A DNA stretch of 64,000 bases, from contig CM032125.1 in assembly GCA_018894105.1 (NCBI GenBank), positions 28,133,032 to 28,197,031 on the forward strand, read 5' to 3'. Origin of the DNA: Jacaranda mimosifolia. Lineage: Eukaryota > Streptophyta > Magnoliopsida > Lamiales > Bignoniaceae. Below, piece after piece: positions 48,076 to 60,069 of this stretch. Every line of letters starts with the position of its first letter. Position 1 is the first letter of the stretch. The position numbers and the translations under genes are program-made. The notes beneath the pieces are model-generated. The model had not been told where the DNA came from and ran no database searches. It was given only the letters and a program-made list of their open reading frames with translations.

Positions 48076-48597
48076 TGATGATAATAATCAATGAAGCCAC
48101 ATTAAAAGACCCTTTTGCCCCCAGATTTTTGCCAAAATACCCATATCGGACAGAATCCGCGTCTTTTTACCTAGGTCAAGTTATGACCCAGAAGAACCTG
48201 ACCCACTTTGGGCTATGACCCAAATCTATGGTCGTTGATCAATTATGGATCTAATGCACAGTAATGCACCACCTCGATCTGTACAGACAAGGATAGTTCA
48301 GCACCTATAAAAGGGAAAAACCACACAGTACCAGGTCATGTCATCTTTACTCACCTCACTTGAGTTCCTAACATTACTTTGAGCTCTCAATTGATCACCT
48401 CAGCATCACACTAACTTCGGCATCAGAGGGCTTTAGTTGAAAGAGATCTCAACAAGCCTAGCATGTGCTCTTGTGGTCAAGTTAGAGACCTAAAATTACT
48501 TGTGCAGATCATGGTCCGGGTTGAGGTTGAGATCAAGAGAATGGTCAATTAGGGAAACTGAGTTCGAGGTCGAGACCTAAGATCTCAAGCCGCATTC
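48076..48597 (+). repeat. 5' LTR of the gypsy element
   Basis: Pairs with 57738-58257. TATA box TATAAAAG at 48306-48313, followed by a leader with TCACTTGAGTTCCTAACATT. The 3' end is slightly altered (CCGCATTCG versus CTGCATCA). Confidence 0.9.
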
Positions 48598-48617
48598 GTT
48601 GGCTCCATCTGTGGGAA
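48598..48617 (+). promoter_or_regulatory. Primer-binding region
   Basis: TTGGCTCCATCTGTGGGAAC directly after the 5' LTR occupies the place of the TTGGCGCC-type primer-binding site common in plant gypsy elements. The priming tRNA is not assigned. Confidence 0.6.
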
Positions 48618-48658
48618 CTTTGATTTGATTAACCAGCAGTAAGAGCGAACAATTAGTG

Positions 48659-49850
48659 ATGGACAGAATTTCGAGGCGAACTGTAGACACTCCCATCCCC
48701 ATATCGTCTGTATCACCATCACCACCCATATCACCCATTCCCCCACGCCGCCTAACATTTATAGAAGAGAAAAAGTGTCAAGGTTCGAGCTGCCAACATT
48801 GACAAGAAGTTAATGACATCAATGACTAGGTTGAACAATTGAGTAGAAAGATAGATGAACTTAAGAAGAAGGTATCTTCGGTGCTGCAAAAGAAAAACTT
48901 GCCGTTCTCTGCTGAAATATTGGCTGAGTCAGTGGCGCCACATTTCAAGCTCCTAGACTTGCCAAAGTATGATGGGACCAAGGACCCGCAAGAACATGTG
49001 ACCGCTTTTGGGAATATCATGAACTTGTATAGACAATTATATGTAATGAATGCTAGGATCTTTGTGACGATGCTAAATGGAAGAGCTCAAGAATAGTTTG
49101 TAGGGCAGGTACCTTGGACTATTGTGTCATATGACCAGCTCATAAGGAAATTTTTGTACCAGTTTGGCAACAAAAAGAAGTCTAAGAGGTCTGCTACTTA
49201 CCTGTTTACCATATGGTAAAGGGAGGATGAGACCCTGAGAGGGTTCATGAATAGGTTCAACAATGAGATGCTTGAGGTGTAGGACCTATGTATTGATATG
49301 ATCACAAGTATCCTCATTCATGGGCTCAAGAAAGGACTTCTAGCTTCTGCTCTTACTAGGGAACCCTTTGAAGATATAGAGCAGCTGATGGTAATGGCTC
49401 AGCGTTATATCCACGAGAAGGAGATTAAAGCCATCAAGGACCATGAATGGAGCAAAAATGCCCCCGTAGATCTGAAAAAATCAAGGATTATCCAAGTCAA
49501 GATTTGAAAAAGATTGTCATCAATCCCCACATAGGAAATACAATCACTATGCGCCACTCAACACCATAAGGTCCTATGTGCTAGAGAGATCTAAGATATT
49601 GCACTGGCTGAGGAAAATGCAGGATACCATAGCAAGGAGGAACGTGAACAAATATTATCGTTTTCATAAGGACCACGAGTATGAAACCAAGGATTGTATT
49701 CAACTGAAGGATGAAGTGGAAAGCCTCATCAAGCAGCGGTACTTGAAAGAGTTCATTGCCAAGGAGATCAGGTCCAAGGGGCAAGAGCCCGAAGTGGAGC
49801 ATGAAAAGAAGAGGAACCGATCCCATAGTAGATCCCATAAATAGGGAGAA
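48659..49850 (+). pseudogene. Gypsy gag remnant
   Basis: Begins at ATG 48659 (MDRISRRTVDTPIPISSV), with a proline-rich N-terminus. After a break it continues LSRKIDELKKKVSSVLQKKN, a coiled-coil-like stretch, then LPKYDGTKDPQEHVTAFGNI, characteristic of the Retrotrans_gag domain. Next come SYDQLIRKFLYQF, REDETLRGFMNRFNNEML and FEDIEQLMVMAQRYIHEKE. A YYRFHKDHEYETKDCIQLKD segment, the usual CxFHxxxGHxTxxC-like knuckle region with lost cysteines, lies near 49640. Several in-frame stops. Non-functional capsid precursor. Confidence 0.88.
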
Positions 49851-50092
49851 AAAGGGCAAGGAAATCGCAAATGATCCCGTGGGGGATAACTTGCCACGAC
49901 AAGCGGTTATATACATAATAGCGGGAGGTCCAACCTTGGGAGATTCTCATAGTGCAAGAAAGAAACATGGCAGGTCTATAAGGAACCAGGTAAGTCAGAA
50001 GAAAATGAATCCAGTGCTGAATATTGCTAACCAGCCACTATCACTTTTGATCGCAGAGACTCTCAAGGGGTGTTGGACCACAAAATGACCGC

Positions 50093-53000
50093 ATGGTCAT
50101 CACAATAGACATAGCCAATTTCTTTGTGCACAAGGTCTTGGTGGACAATGGAAGTTCTGTGGATATAATATTTCTAGAGGTCTTGAAAAAGATGGAGCTC
50201 ACGCTTACAAAGATCAGGCCAGTTTACACACCCTTAATAGGATTTAGAGGAGTTGAGGTCACACCGGTTGGGACAATCGACCTCTCAGTCTCCCTAAGAA
50301 TGGAGCCTTGTCGAAGGACACTCATGCTAAAGTTTCTAGCAGTAGATGCCCCATTTGCATACAATGTGGTCTTGGGAAGACTCGGGTTGAACAAATTCCA
50401 GGGAATGGTGTCAACTTCCATCTAAGAATGAATTTCCTAGCAAAAAAGGGAATGGGAAAGGTGTGTTGTGATTAGAAGGAGGCGAGAGAATGCTATCACG
50501 TGTCTCTAAAAAAGCGGCTCAAGGCAGAGAGCTCAGGATCCAAAGGGGAGAGCTTGGGGTCAAAGGGGAGGAAAGTGATTGTCACTTCGGTTGAGGACAT
50601 TGCTAACTTGAACCGTCAACAGGAGAACAAAAAGAGATAAATAGAAGAGTATATAATAGAGCCAGCAGGAGGAATCAAGGAGATCGAGTTAATACTAGGG
50701 GACCTAAGTAAGGTCACACGAATTAAAACCCAAATGGTTCCTAAGCTAGAACTCTTAACCATTGAGTTCTTGAGAAAGAATGCAGATGTCTTCGCATGGA
50801 AGCCCTATGATTTTGAAGGGATAGACCCCAAAGTGATAGTGTATAGGTTGAATGTTGATCCTCAGATAAGACCTATCCAACAGAAGAAAATGAATTATGG
50901 GCAATGAAGAACTGGCTCATAAAGGATGAGATCAACAAGCTTTTTAGATGAGGGATACATAGTTGAGATCCAGTTCACGAAATGGCTTTCAAATATGGTG
51001 GTTGTATCAAAAATGAAAGGGAGATGGAGAATGTGCACAGATTATTCAGACATGAACAAGGTTTATCTAAAGGATCCCTACCCCTTGCCCTGGATTGATG
51101 TCTTGGTAGACTCGACCCCTGGATGTGCTCTCTTTAGCATGACGGATGCCTTCCAGGGGTATCATCAGATTTTCATGGCGGATGAAGACTTGGATAAGAT
51201 AACCTTTATCACTTAAATGGGGATATTCTATTATAATGTCGTGCCTTTCGGGTTAAAGAATGTAGGGGCAACTTACCAAATGTTAGTGAACCAAATGTTT
51301 AAAGGCTTGATTGGGGTAAGTATGGAGGTCTATGTTGATGATATGTTGGTTAAGAGCTTGAATGAACTCGACCACTTGTTGCATTTGGAAGAAGCTTCTG
51401 TTGTTGTGAGGAAATATAGGATGAAGCTCAACCTGGAAAAATGCACCTTCGGGGTCAAAGGTGAAAAGTTCTTGGGATACTTGGTCAGTAAACAAGGAAT
51501 GGAAGCTTATCCCGAAAAGATCAAAGCCATAGCGGACATGAGCTCGCCTAAGTCAGTAAAGGAGATGCAGAAATTGACAGGAAGGATTACATCCTTAAAC
51601 CGATTCATTTCGAGGTCGGTGGATAAGAGCTTACCTTTCTTCAAAGCCTTAAGGAACATGAGGAACTTTTGGTGGGACGAGGAATGTGAAAAAGCATTTC
51701 AAGACCTCAAGGTGTATTTGGCCTCACCACCTTTGTTGGTAAACCCCGTTCTTGGGGAGCCCTTATACTTGTATTTGGGAACTTTAGAGCATGTAGTGAG
51801 CTTTGTGCTAGTTCGGGAAGAGAATATGGTTCACAAACTAGTTTATTATGTGAGCAAGGTGTTATAAGGAGTTGAGAGCAGATACTTGGAGGTTGAAAAG
51901 TGGGCTCTAGCTCTTATGGTGACATGGAGAAAATTGAGGCCCTATTTCCAATCTCATAAAATTATTATCTTGACTAACCAACCTTTAAAACAAGGTCACA
52001 CCAAGCCGGATATTTCTAGGAGGCTGGGCAAGTGGGCAGTAAACTAAAGGAGTTTGACTTGGAGTATTAGAGCAAAAGCTCTATAAAAATACAAGTTCTG
52101 GCGGACTTCGTGATCGAAATGGCTGGGCAAGACCCCAAGCCCAGCAAAGAAACTTAGATGGCGTATGTTGATAGGTCAACCATTTCTCAATAGGGAAGAG
52201 CTGGAATCTTCTTTACAGGACCCAAGTCAGTAGAGCTCGAGTTCTCAGTAAAGCTAGCTTTCGGGATTACCAACAATGAGGGCAAGTACGAGGCAATGAT
52301 CATTGGGTTGAGGGCAACAAATGCATGAACATAGAAAGGTTAAATGTTTACATTGATTTACAGCTTGTGGCACTTCAAATTGAGGGAATGTTTGACACCC
52401 GAGAGAAATCTATGACAAAATGCCTGAAAAAGGTAAAAGAACTCATGTAAGGGTTTGAATTCTGCCAAGCATAGTAGGTCCTAATAAAGGAGAATGAGAG
52501 GGCTGATGCTTTGGCTAAGTTTGGCATTGCAACTAAAGGAACTCGAAGCACATCAATAACTTTGTTGGTAGCCGAATGCTCTGAGTTGGAGAGTGATGCT
52601 TCCAAGAAAGAGGCGATAATGTGGACAGAGATAGGATAAACATGAAAAGATGACCTAATTCGATATCTAGCATATGGGATCTTGCCAGAGGACCCAAAAG
52701 AAGCAAGAAGGGTAGCCTTTAGGGTAAATCGGATCGCTATGGTTAATAGGAAACTATACAAGTGGTTCATTGAATGACCATTACTAAAATGCTTGGGACT
52801 CAAGAAAGCCCATTATGTGATGAGAGAGAAACACGAAGGAAGTTGTGGAAATCACTCAGGAGGGAGGTCCTTGGCCTTAAGGACCCTCAGACAAGGTTAT
52901 TTCTGGCCAACCATAAATCAGGACGCGACAGCCTTAGTGAGAAAGTGTGAAAACTATCAGTTCCATGTCAACCTTGATCATTAACTAATTGTCCCAATGG

Positions 53001-53880
53001 AGCCGATTCTCGTGTCATGTCCATTTGATCAATGGGGGATCGATATATTAGGCTCTTTCCCACCGATCAGGGGCCAGAAAAAATTTGTGATAGTGGCAGT
53101 GGAGTATTTCAGTAAATGGGTGGAGGCAGAGGCATCAGTTAAGGTCACTGAGATAGAAGTCATCAACTTTCTTTAGAAGAATATTATATATAGGTTCGGG
53201 ATTCCTCGGGTCTTAATTTCTGATAATGGTGTACTCGGTTTAATGGGAAAAAGATAACAAGCTGGTGTAAGGAGCTTCAGATCAAATAGCGATTCACATC
53301 CGTGGGGAACTCGAAGGCGAATGGCTAGACAAAAGTAACTAACCGTGACCTTCTAAAGAGCCTCAAGGCTCGCTTGACAGAGGCCAAAGGAGGCTAGGCT
53401 AATGAGCTCCAAGGAGTTTTATGGGCGCATCACACTACTCCTAAGGCAACAACTGGTGAGACCCCGTGTTGTTTGGTGTATGGGGCGGAAGCTGTATTCC
53501 CGATCGAAATAGGAAAATCCACCAAGCTAGTCTTCGAATATGACCTAGAAAGTACTAATGAAGCACGGGAGTTCGAGCTAAAGATGATTGAAGAAAAGAG
53601 AGATCGGGTTTATATCAAGATCCAAGAATACAAAAGCATCATGGCAAGCCACTATAGTAAGAAAGTTCGATAGAGAAGCTTCTAAGTGGGAGACTAGGTC
53701 CTCAAAAAGGTTGAGGTCTCAAAGTATGTTGGGAAGCTAGATCGGAATTGGGAAGGACCACACCAAGTGATCAAGATAACCAAGAAGGGGTCATATAGGC
53801 TGAAGAATGCTAAAGGGAAGGAATTGCCAAGGTCATGGAACGTGCAGAATTTGAAAAAAAATTATGTTTGAGATTGTGGC
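50093..53880 (+). pseudogene. Gypsy pol remnant (protease, RT, RNase H, integrase)
   Basis: Protease at 50093-50425 with VHKVLVDNGSSVDIIF (catalytic D-N/S-G). RT at 50926-51600: FTKWLSNMVVVSKMKGRWRM, MCTDYSDMNKVYLKDPYPLP, FSMTDAFQGYHQI and the VYVDDMLVKS active site at about 51328-51357. RNase H of gypsy type follows at about 51700-51980 (LEVEKWALALMVTW). A second RNase H-like segment lies at about 52156-52325 (MAYVDRST, NNEGKYEAMIIGLRA). Integrase at about 52793-53500: HEGSCGNHSGGRSLALRTLR and FWPTINQDATALVRKCENYQ retain the HHCC zinc-binding pattern, then FDQWGIDILGSFPPI and LISDNG. The catalytic glutamate region is scrambled by frameshifts. Many stops throughout, so the protein is dead. 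Confidence 0.9.
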
Positions 53881-54024
53881 TAATTTTGTAAAAGCCAATG
53901 TATGGCTAGATCTATGATGCGTATTTAATCATATGAACTTCATTTTTGCGTAGTCACAAGAACTTTATCCTCTGTGTAATGTTTGTGTTCTCCACTAATA
54001 TAACAGTTTAATGGTTCACCAAAA

Positions 54025-54640
54025 TCGCAAAAGCAAGTGGATCTCAAGTCATGGGATTGAGATCTTATACAGGATCTGAGAAAGATCTTTAACTCAAGTG
54101 GATCTCAAGTCATGGGATCGAGATTTTATGCAGGATCTGAGCAAAATCTTTAACTCAAGCAGATCCCAAGTTATGGGATCGGGATCTTATACATGATATG
54201 AGTAAGATCTTTAACCCAAGTGGATCCCAAGTCTTATATAGAATCTGAGCAAGATCTTTACCTTAAGCGGATCCCAAGTCATGGGATTGAGATCTTATAC
54301 AGGATCTGAGCAAGATCTTTAACTCAAGAAGATCCCAAGTCATAGGATCGAGATCTTATACAAGATCTAAGCAAGATCTTTAACTCAAGCGGATCCTGAG
54401 TCATAGGATCGAGACCATATACAGGATCTGAGTTAGATCTTTAACTCACGTACATCTTAAGTCATGGGATCAAGATCTTATACAAGATCTACGTAAGATC
54501 GCTTAACTTAAAGTGATCCCAAACTCATGGGGTTGAGATCCTACAAGATTTGAGCAAGATATCTTTACACAAAGTGATCTCGGGTTAGAGGATCGAGATC
54601 TTACAAAGTCTGAGCAAGATCTCTAATGTGAATTCGAGTA
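54025..54640 (+). repeat. ~61-bp tandem array within the gypsy element
   Basis: About nine to ten units of TTTAACTCAAGTGGATCTCA / AGTCATGGGATCGAGATCTT / ATACAGGATCTGAGCAAGAT. The AGTCATGGGAT core starts near 54046, 54107 and 54169, with one unit deleted (about 54225) and decayed units to 54640. It lies between pol and the antisense ORF. Tat-group elements are known to carry tandem repeats in this region. Confidence 0.9.
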
Positions 54641-54933
54641 GGGTCTCATTTACTAAGACAGTACATTAAAAGTTGTAAGAGATCATATGTATTGTAGAAG
54701 AGATCCAATTTTTTAAATTAAATATACTCAATATACTCAAACGAATTGCAGAAAAACTCAAGTACTTCATTAGATCCAATATTGATTACATAGATTTCAT
54801 GGTTCGAACTTGCAATACAAAAGTGAAACTTCAAAGGTTCTCGAACCTAGATTACAAATACGGACCTGAGGACCAAGGATACATTGAAAAAGAAAAGAAA
54901 AGAAAAAGTTCAAGTTAGCGGGCTTGAATCTCG

Positions 54934-57443
54934 CTATGTAGAACCCCCAGCTTCAGCAGCAGTCTCTTTAGGGTCCCCGACCGCCGCAGTAGGAGCCTTA
55001 AAGGGGATCTCGCCTTCTTCAGCCTCAGATTGAAGTACCTCGACCTCCTTCTCCAGGGCGAGGAAGGCAAATTCATCTTCAGGTTCTTCTTCTTCTTCCT
55101 CCTCGAGGCTACCAGTGGGATAATCTTTCAAATCTGCATCCTTGGTGGGATCTAACTAACCTAGTTCGAACCCCTCCACGATCCCACCTAAATTCTTCAA
55201 TTAAGCTTGGCACTTCATAAAGCCCATAAAGGTGTACTTGACAGCCTTCTCCTCAACTAGGAACTCAAATGTGCCAAACTTGTTGAAGGCTCAGGCTCTT
55301 TCTATCTTTGTGTTTTGGATCAGCTCCTTAAACTTGGAAGAACACTCAAACACTTTGTGACCCTTCGAGAATCCTTCCTCATAGGATGCCTTCTTCTCAA
55401 AGGCCAAGGACTTCTTCATTTTGGATAGTTTTTGCTCCAGGTCTTGAATCCTCCGATCTCGATCTGTCAGCTCCTCCTTGTGTGAAGTGAGCTCGTTGTC
55501 ATAGACTCCTGGGTAGACTTCATATTAGCTTTGAGCTCATCTTTGGCCTCCTTGAGCTCCTTGACCTCTCTATCACGGGTCATGAAACGACTCTTCCAAT
55601 AAGCACACTACAGTTTAAGTTGGTGCATGAGTGATCCCCTATAGAAGAGAAGCAGTAGACAACATTAGAAACAAGCCCGGACATATGTGAAATTTATTGA
55701 AGGTTAAGTTTGAATTAACTTACCTGTATCATGGCATAGGCACCATTCTCCTCTAGCTTGGAAAAATTTACTAGGGCTAGTAATACCTGATCCTAGGTCA
55801 TCAAGCACCCCTTGTACAGCTCAAAAGAGGTTTCCCTACTTCAGGATCGAAGTACAGCGCTTTGATTTGTAATTTTCTAGTTCGGGATCAGAGTTGGATG
55901 CGAAAGATCACTGGAAAAGTCTGAGCTGGTAGTCTTGTAGCTCTTACGTGCATCGACCAAAATGTCCACGCACCGTGCATGGAGATTGAGGACACGAGGA
56001 GAAGCCAGGGTAGGACTAAGCTCGGTTCGAGCTCTCTTCTTTGAGTGGCTTCCACCCAAACCCTTATCCTTGGATGTTTTCTCTAGGCTCTTGCTAGAAT
56101 GATTAGGGGATAGGCATTTATGGTTCTTACTCTTGGAGCTATGTTTGCGTTTTTTACCCTTGTCACTAGGAGCTTCTTCAGTTACAAGAATTGGCTTAGG
56201 AATCGGAAATGAAACCTCGACCTCAGGTACTTCGGCCAAGGCGAAAGGTTGTGGTTGCTCTATCTCCATTTGAGCTGGCACACTCGGGGTTGAGATGTTA
56301 AAGGAAAGCGAGGAAGTTGGCACGACTCTAGAGGATTGTGTCTTAGCCATCAAGACTCCTTTTGGGCCTTTATCTTGTTGATGATATGCAAGTTCTTGCT
56401 TGACATGACTAAAACAAAACAATAAAGCGGTTAGATCTCGAGCTGAAGAAGATAAGCAAATATATATATATATATATAAAAGTGGAAGAAAAATTAATTG
56501 TAGTAAGAAGCGCCATTGAGAGTCCTGCGAACTCGAACATTAGCTGGCGAGAAACCAGCAATCTTAAGAACCTCCTCTTTCAAGAGCTCGCCAACCTTAT
56601 ACAGATAGTTAGTTAGGGAATCAACAAGGTTCTTCCCCCAAGTGACCTCGCGGGACAAAAATTTTAGGCTTATTTTGCTTCCAATCAGACCTAAACTACC
56701 ATGGGCAATTGGAAAAAGCTCGAATGAAGAGAAACTGCTCCTTCTAAGGACCTAAGGAAGTTGGGACTTTATCTAGGAATTTGCACATGGACCTTGTGGT
56801 GAGGTAATAAAACCCGCGTTCCCCATTCCGGGTCAGGGTCATTATTGAGTAAACGGAGAACAAATAAACAAAGAGGGCTCGACCCCGAAGTGAGACATTA
56901 TGATATAGAAATAAAGAATGTATCTTGTGGCGTTGGGAATTAGTTGGGCTGGGCAAATATCTAAGCCTAGCAGCATATTCTCTATAGGATCTAGAATTAG
57001 AAATCTCAAACCCTCTTCCAGCATGCCTATAAAGAAAGTGGCACAGCCAGCTGGGGGGAGATGCATCCAATTTGATTTATTGGGAAAGATAATTTCTTAT
57101 TCAAGAGGAATGAAGAACTTGGACCTGACCTTCGAGACAATAAGAGATCCAAGTTTAGGAATGATGACCAGCCATGATGATGTGGCAAGGATATATTCCA
57201 TGGTCTTCGGATCCTGTGCTGGTTCCTCCCCGATGCGGAGGACGAACTAACCATGGGTGAGCCTACTTCGGGATCGGGATCCCGTGAACCGATTGGGTTC
57301 AAGGTCAAGGCCAAACCCGTGAAAGGAATAAGATGAAGAGAGGTCACTTCTTCTGAACTCGAGGAGGGGAAGGCACTTTCACTCGACCCCAACTGACTAA
57401 AGCTGTGAGTTTTTTCGGAGAAGGAACTCGAGTTCAGGCTCAT
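54934..57443 (-). pseudogene. Antisense extra ORF of the Tat-like element
   Basis: Minus-strand coding remnant between the tandem array and 3' LTR, starting at an ATG near 57443 (MSLNSSSFSEKTHSF). Serine-rich N-terminus; then about 57070-56750 a domain like that annotated in plants as 'putative gypsy type transposon' (GLDICPAQLIPNATRYILYF, SPPSWLCHFLYRHAGRGFEI, RGFYYLTTRSMCKFLDKVP). Near 56700-56520 is LTNYLYKVGELLKEEVLKIA. A Lys/Ser-rich basic stretch (SDKGKKRKHSSKSKNHK) occupies about 56160-56030. Near 55640-55400 coiled-coil-like DREVKELKEAKDELKANMK is read, and the C-terminus is acidic (EEEEEEEPEDEFAFLALEKE, 55105-55046). Several frameshifts; no product expected now. The role of this ORF in the family is unknown. 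Confidence 0.78.
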
Positions 57444-57719
57444 TGTTATCAAGAGGACAGACCTCAGAGATCGAGTTCTTGAGTGAAGGATAGGGGGCTT
57501 GGGTTTGAGATCTAGCAGAGTGTGCAAAAGCAAGGAAAAAAGAAATGAAATAAAGTATTGTGGCAACACAAGGGTATTTATAGACAGTTGGAGATGATAG
57601 TTCACCTCCCGATGAAGTATCAATGGCCACGATTAACAGCGCCCCATCAAACGGTTGAGGCTATTATCCATAGCGTATAGGTTCATTCCCCCAATATGAG
57701 AAAAGAACCAATACACTTC

Positions 57720-57737
57720 AAAAGTAGGGGAGTTAAT
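57720..57737 (+). promoter_or_regulatory. Polypurine tract of the gypsy element
   Basis: CAAAAGTAGGGGAGTTAA immediately precedes the 3' LTR; the AAAAGTAGGGGAG part would prime plus-strand synthesis. Confidence 0.75.
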
Positions 57738-58257
57738 GATGATAATAATCAATGAAGCTGCATTAAAAGACCATTTTACCCCTAATTTTTTGCTAAAATA
57801 CCCATACATGACAAGATCCGCGTCTTTTTACCTAAGTCGAGTCATGACCCGGAGGAGCCCAACTCGTTTCAAGCTATGACACGGATCGATGGCCGTTGAT
57901 CAATTATGGATCTAATGCACAGTAATGTGCCACCTAGATCCTTACAGACAAGGACAATTCAGCACCTATAAAAGGGAGAAACCATACAGTACCAGGTCAT
58001 GTCATCTTTACTCACCTCACTTGAGTTCTTAACATTAGTTTGAGCTCTCAGTTGATCACCTCAACATCACACTAACTTAGGTATCGAGGGCCTTAGCTGA
58101 GGGCGATCTCAGCTAGCCTAACGTCTACTCTTGTGTTCAGGTCAGAGACCCAAAATCACTTGTGCGGGTCGTGGTCCAGGTCGAGGTCGAGATCAAGAAA
58201 AAGGTCAATTTGGAAAACTGAGTTCGAGGTCGAGACCCAAGATCCCGAGCTGCATCA
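57738..58257 (+). repeat. 3' LTR of the gypsy element
   Basis: Pairs with 48076-48597. TATA box TATAAAAG at 57967-57974. Ends CTGCATCA, then CATAC target duplication. Confidence 0.9.
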
Positions 58258-58659
58258 CATACTTTCATTGTACATGACTTCAAATATTTTATAGTTGAAA
58301 TTAAAGTTTACTAAAAAAAATTTATATTTGATATTACAATGTGAGTGCCAGATAGAAATACGACAATAATAAAATCCTTTTCATGTAATAAACAAGGGAA
58401 ATAGTTTCCAAATATCTATTGCATATAGTTACAATATTTTATAATTGAAAATTAATCAAAATCTTAAATTTTGTAAAACTCATTATTACAATAAGAGTTT
58501 CAAATAAAAACATTACATATTTATTTATGAAAAGAAACAAAGCAAAAGTGTTCCAAACATCTGTTATACACGAGTTTGAACATTTTCCTAATTGAAAACT
58601 TATGAATATCTTTTGAAACTTTCTATTATAATATTGTTTTATGACCAGTTTTGCTTGCA

Positions 58660-59281
58660 ACGATAGTAGAAAAGGAATCCATCCTTTACCATAAAGCCCA
58701 GTTGCTGAAAAACTGTCAAGCTTGTGAATCAGTGAATGCTAAATGGAAAGCTCCTCCTTGTGGTTGGTTAAAAACAAATGTGGATATTGCTTTCAAGGAG
58801 AATATATCAACCGAGGCTTTCATCACTCGCAATGCAGAGGGCCATGTGGTTTTTGCTTTTGCTTTTCAAATTTGGGCTCATAATGTTACTTAAGCTGAAG
58901 CGAGATGCCTCCTGAAAGCCATGGAAATTTTTGATTCAGCCAAAAAGCAACATGTGGTCTTTGAAAGTGATTCTTGGCTTGCTGTTGGCATGGCAAAATG
59001 GAAGGAGAAAATTTTGGATTGGACTGTTCATGCTCATGCTCACGCTGAAAAAATGTGGGAAATCTTACCAAAATGGTCCAAATGGCAAATTAACAAGATC
59101 GCAAGAGTAGCTAATTCTGTGGTGCATAGTTTGCCTCAATGGGCATTTGACAAAAATTAGAATGGTCCAATTCCACCTGATGTATTTCCCTTTAATATTT
59201 TCTGGCATGAGACTCATGTTGTTATTCTCCATGACTTTAATTTATAATTAATGAAATTAGCTTATCAAAAAAAAGAAAAAA
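58660..59281 (+). mobile_element. 5'-truncated LINE with RNase H domain
   Basis: An insertion relative to copy A (11600). It encodes the end of a plant L1-type LINE pol: WKAPPCGWLKTNVDIAFKEN, then an EARCLLKAMEIFDSA segment, VVFESDSWLAVGMAKWKE and INKIARVANSVVHSLPQWAF, with the D-E-D-H residues expected of RNase H. One in-frame stop (after WAHNVT) breaks it. The 3' end TTAATGAAATTAGCTTATC followed by an A-rich tail (59266-59281) is typical of plant LINEs. No target-site duplication is evident. Confidence 0.85.
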
Positions 59282-60069
59282 GTAATCAAAATGAGATATT
59301 TATTATATGAGTTATAACATTTCACAATTGAAAACTAATTAAAATCTTCTTAATAATAACAAAAAGGGAAATAAAAAAAAAAACAAAGTACTTCTGATTT
59401 TTAATGAAACACTAATGAATCACAAAGAAAAATGAACTTATAAAATATTACTAGTATCATATGGAAACTTTCGATTTTCAGTTCAATTTTCCCGCATGCC
59501 CAAAATGGGAAAAAGGAAAAAAGAAAAGAAAAAGACAACAACTACAACATGCACACACACAATTATCAGAAATCCTCTAAAGAGAGTAGCAAACCACATC
59601 CACAAAGGATAAAAATCCGAGAATGAAAAGCATAAAATTAACTTTTTCACCTTTTCTCCCCCAAAAATCTCATATTCTTGTGAAATTGGAATCCCTTTTC
59701 AACGAATCCAAAGCCTAGAAAATCCATTGAAGGAGTAAAATTATTCAACCCCATTCGCATATCAAGTTCATACACTTTTATATGGGCAAATTAAGTTTTA
59801 CTCCCTTGTGAAAGTGGAAAAGGGCAAAAGACCCCATTATGAAAAAAAAAAAGGTAATGTCCCCCCTTATACTTTCAAAAAAGTAGCAAATTACCCCTCC
59901 CTCATGCAGTGTAATCCATGAGCAACAAGTACAGTTGGTTTTGTGATTTTTATTGTTTAAATGTCAATTTTAGCGGTAAATATCAATCATTAGATATATT
60001 GAAAAGCATTAACGGTTCAGATTAACTCTAACAATAAAAAAATATAAAATATATAAATATATATTTTTA

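Larger units (their letters stand above)
48076..58257 (+). mobile_element. Ty3/gypsy element, Tat-like, with two LTRs
   Basis: A 10182-bp element with LTRs 48076-48597 and 57738-58257, starting TGATGATAATAATC and ending TGCATCA. The target-site duplication is CATAT/CATAC (48071-48075, 58258-58262), one mismatch. Copy A shows the empty site at about 11198. Order: LTR, primer-binding region, gag, protease, RT, RNase H, second RNase H-like segment, integrase, ~61-bp tandem repeats, an antisense ORF, polypurine tract, LTR. A second (archaeal-type) RNase H and an extra antisense ORF before the 3' LTR are known traits of the Tat group (for example Grande, RIRE2, Retand). LTRs differ at many positions, so the insertion is not young. 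Confidence 0.92.

Noticed and set aside
49581..49968. Minus-strand open frames opposite gypsy gag
   Set aside because: Shadows of the plus-strand gag reading frame.
52375..52803. 142-residue minus-strand open frame
   Set aside because: Antisense to the RNase H/integrase part of the gypsy pol remnant; no independent motif.
54025..54640. CRISPR-like regularly spaced repeats
   Set aside because: Direct tandem units without unique spacers, inside a plant retrotransposon.
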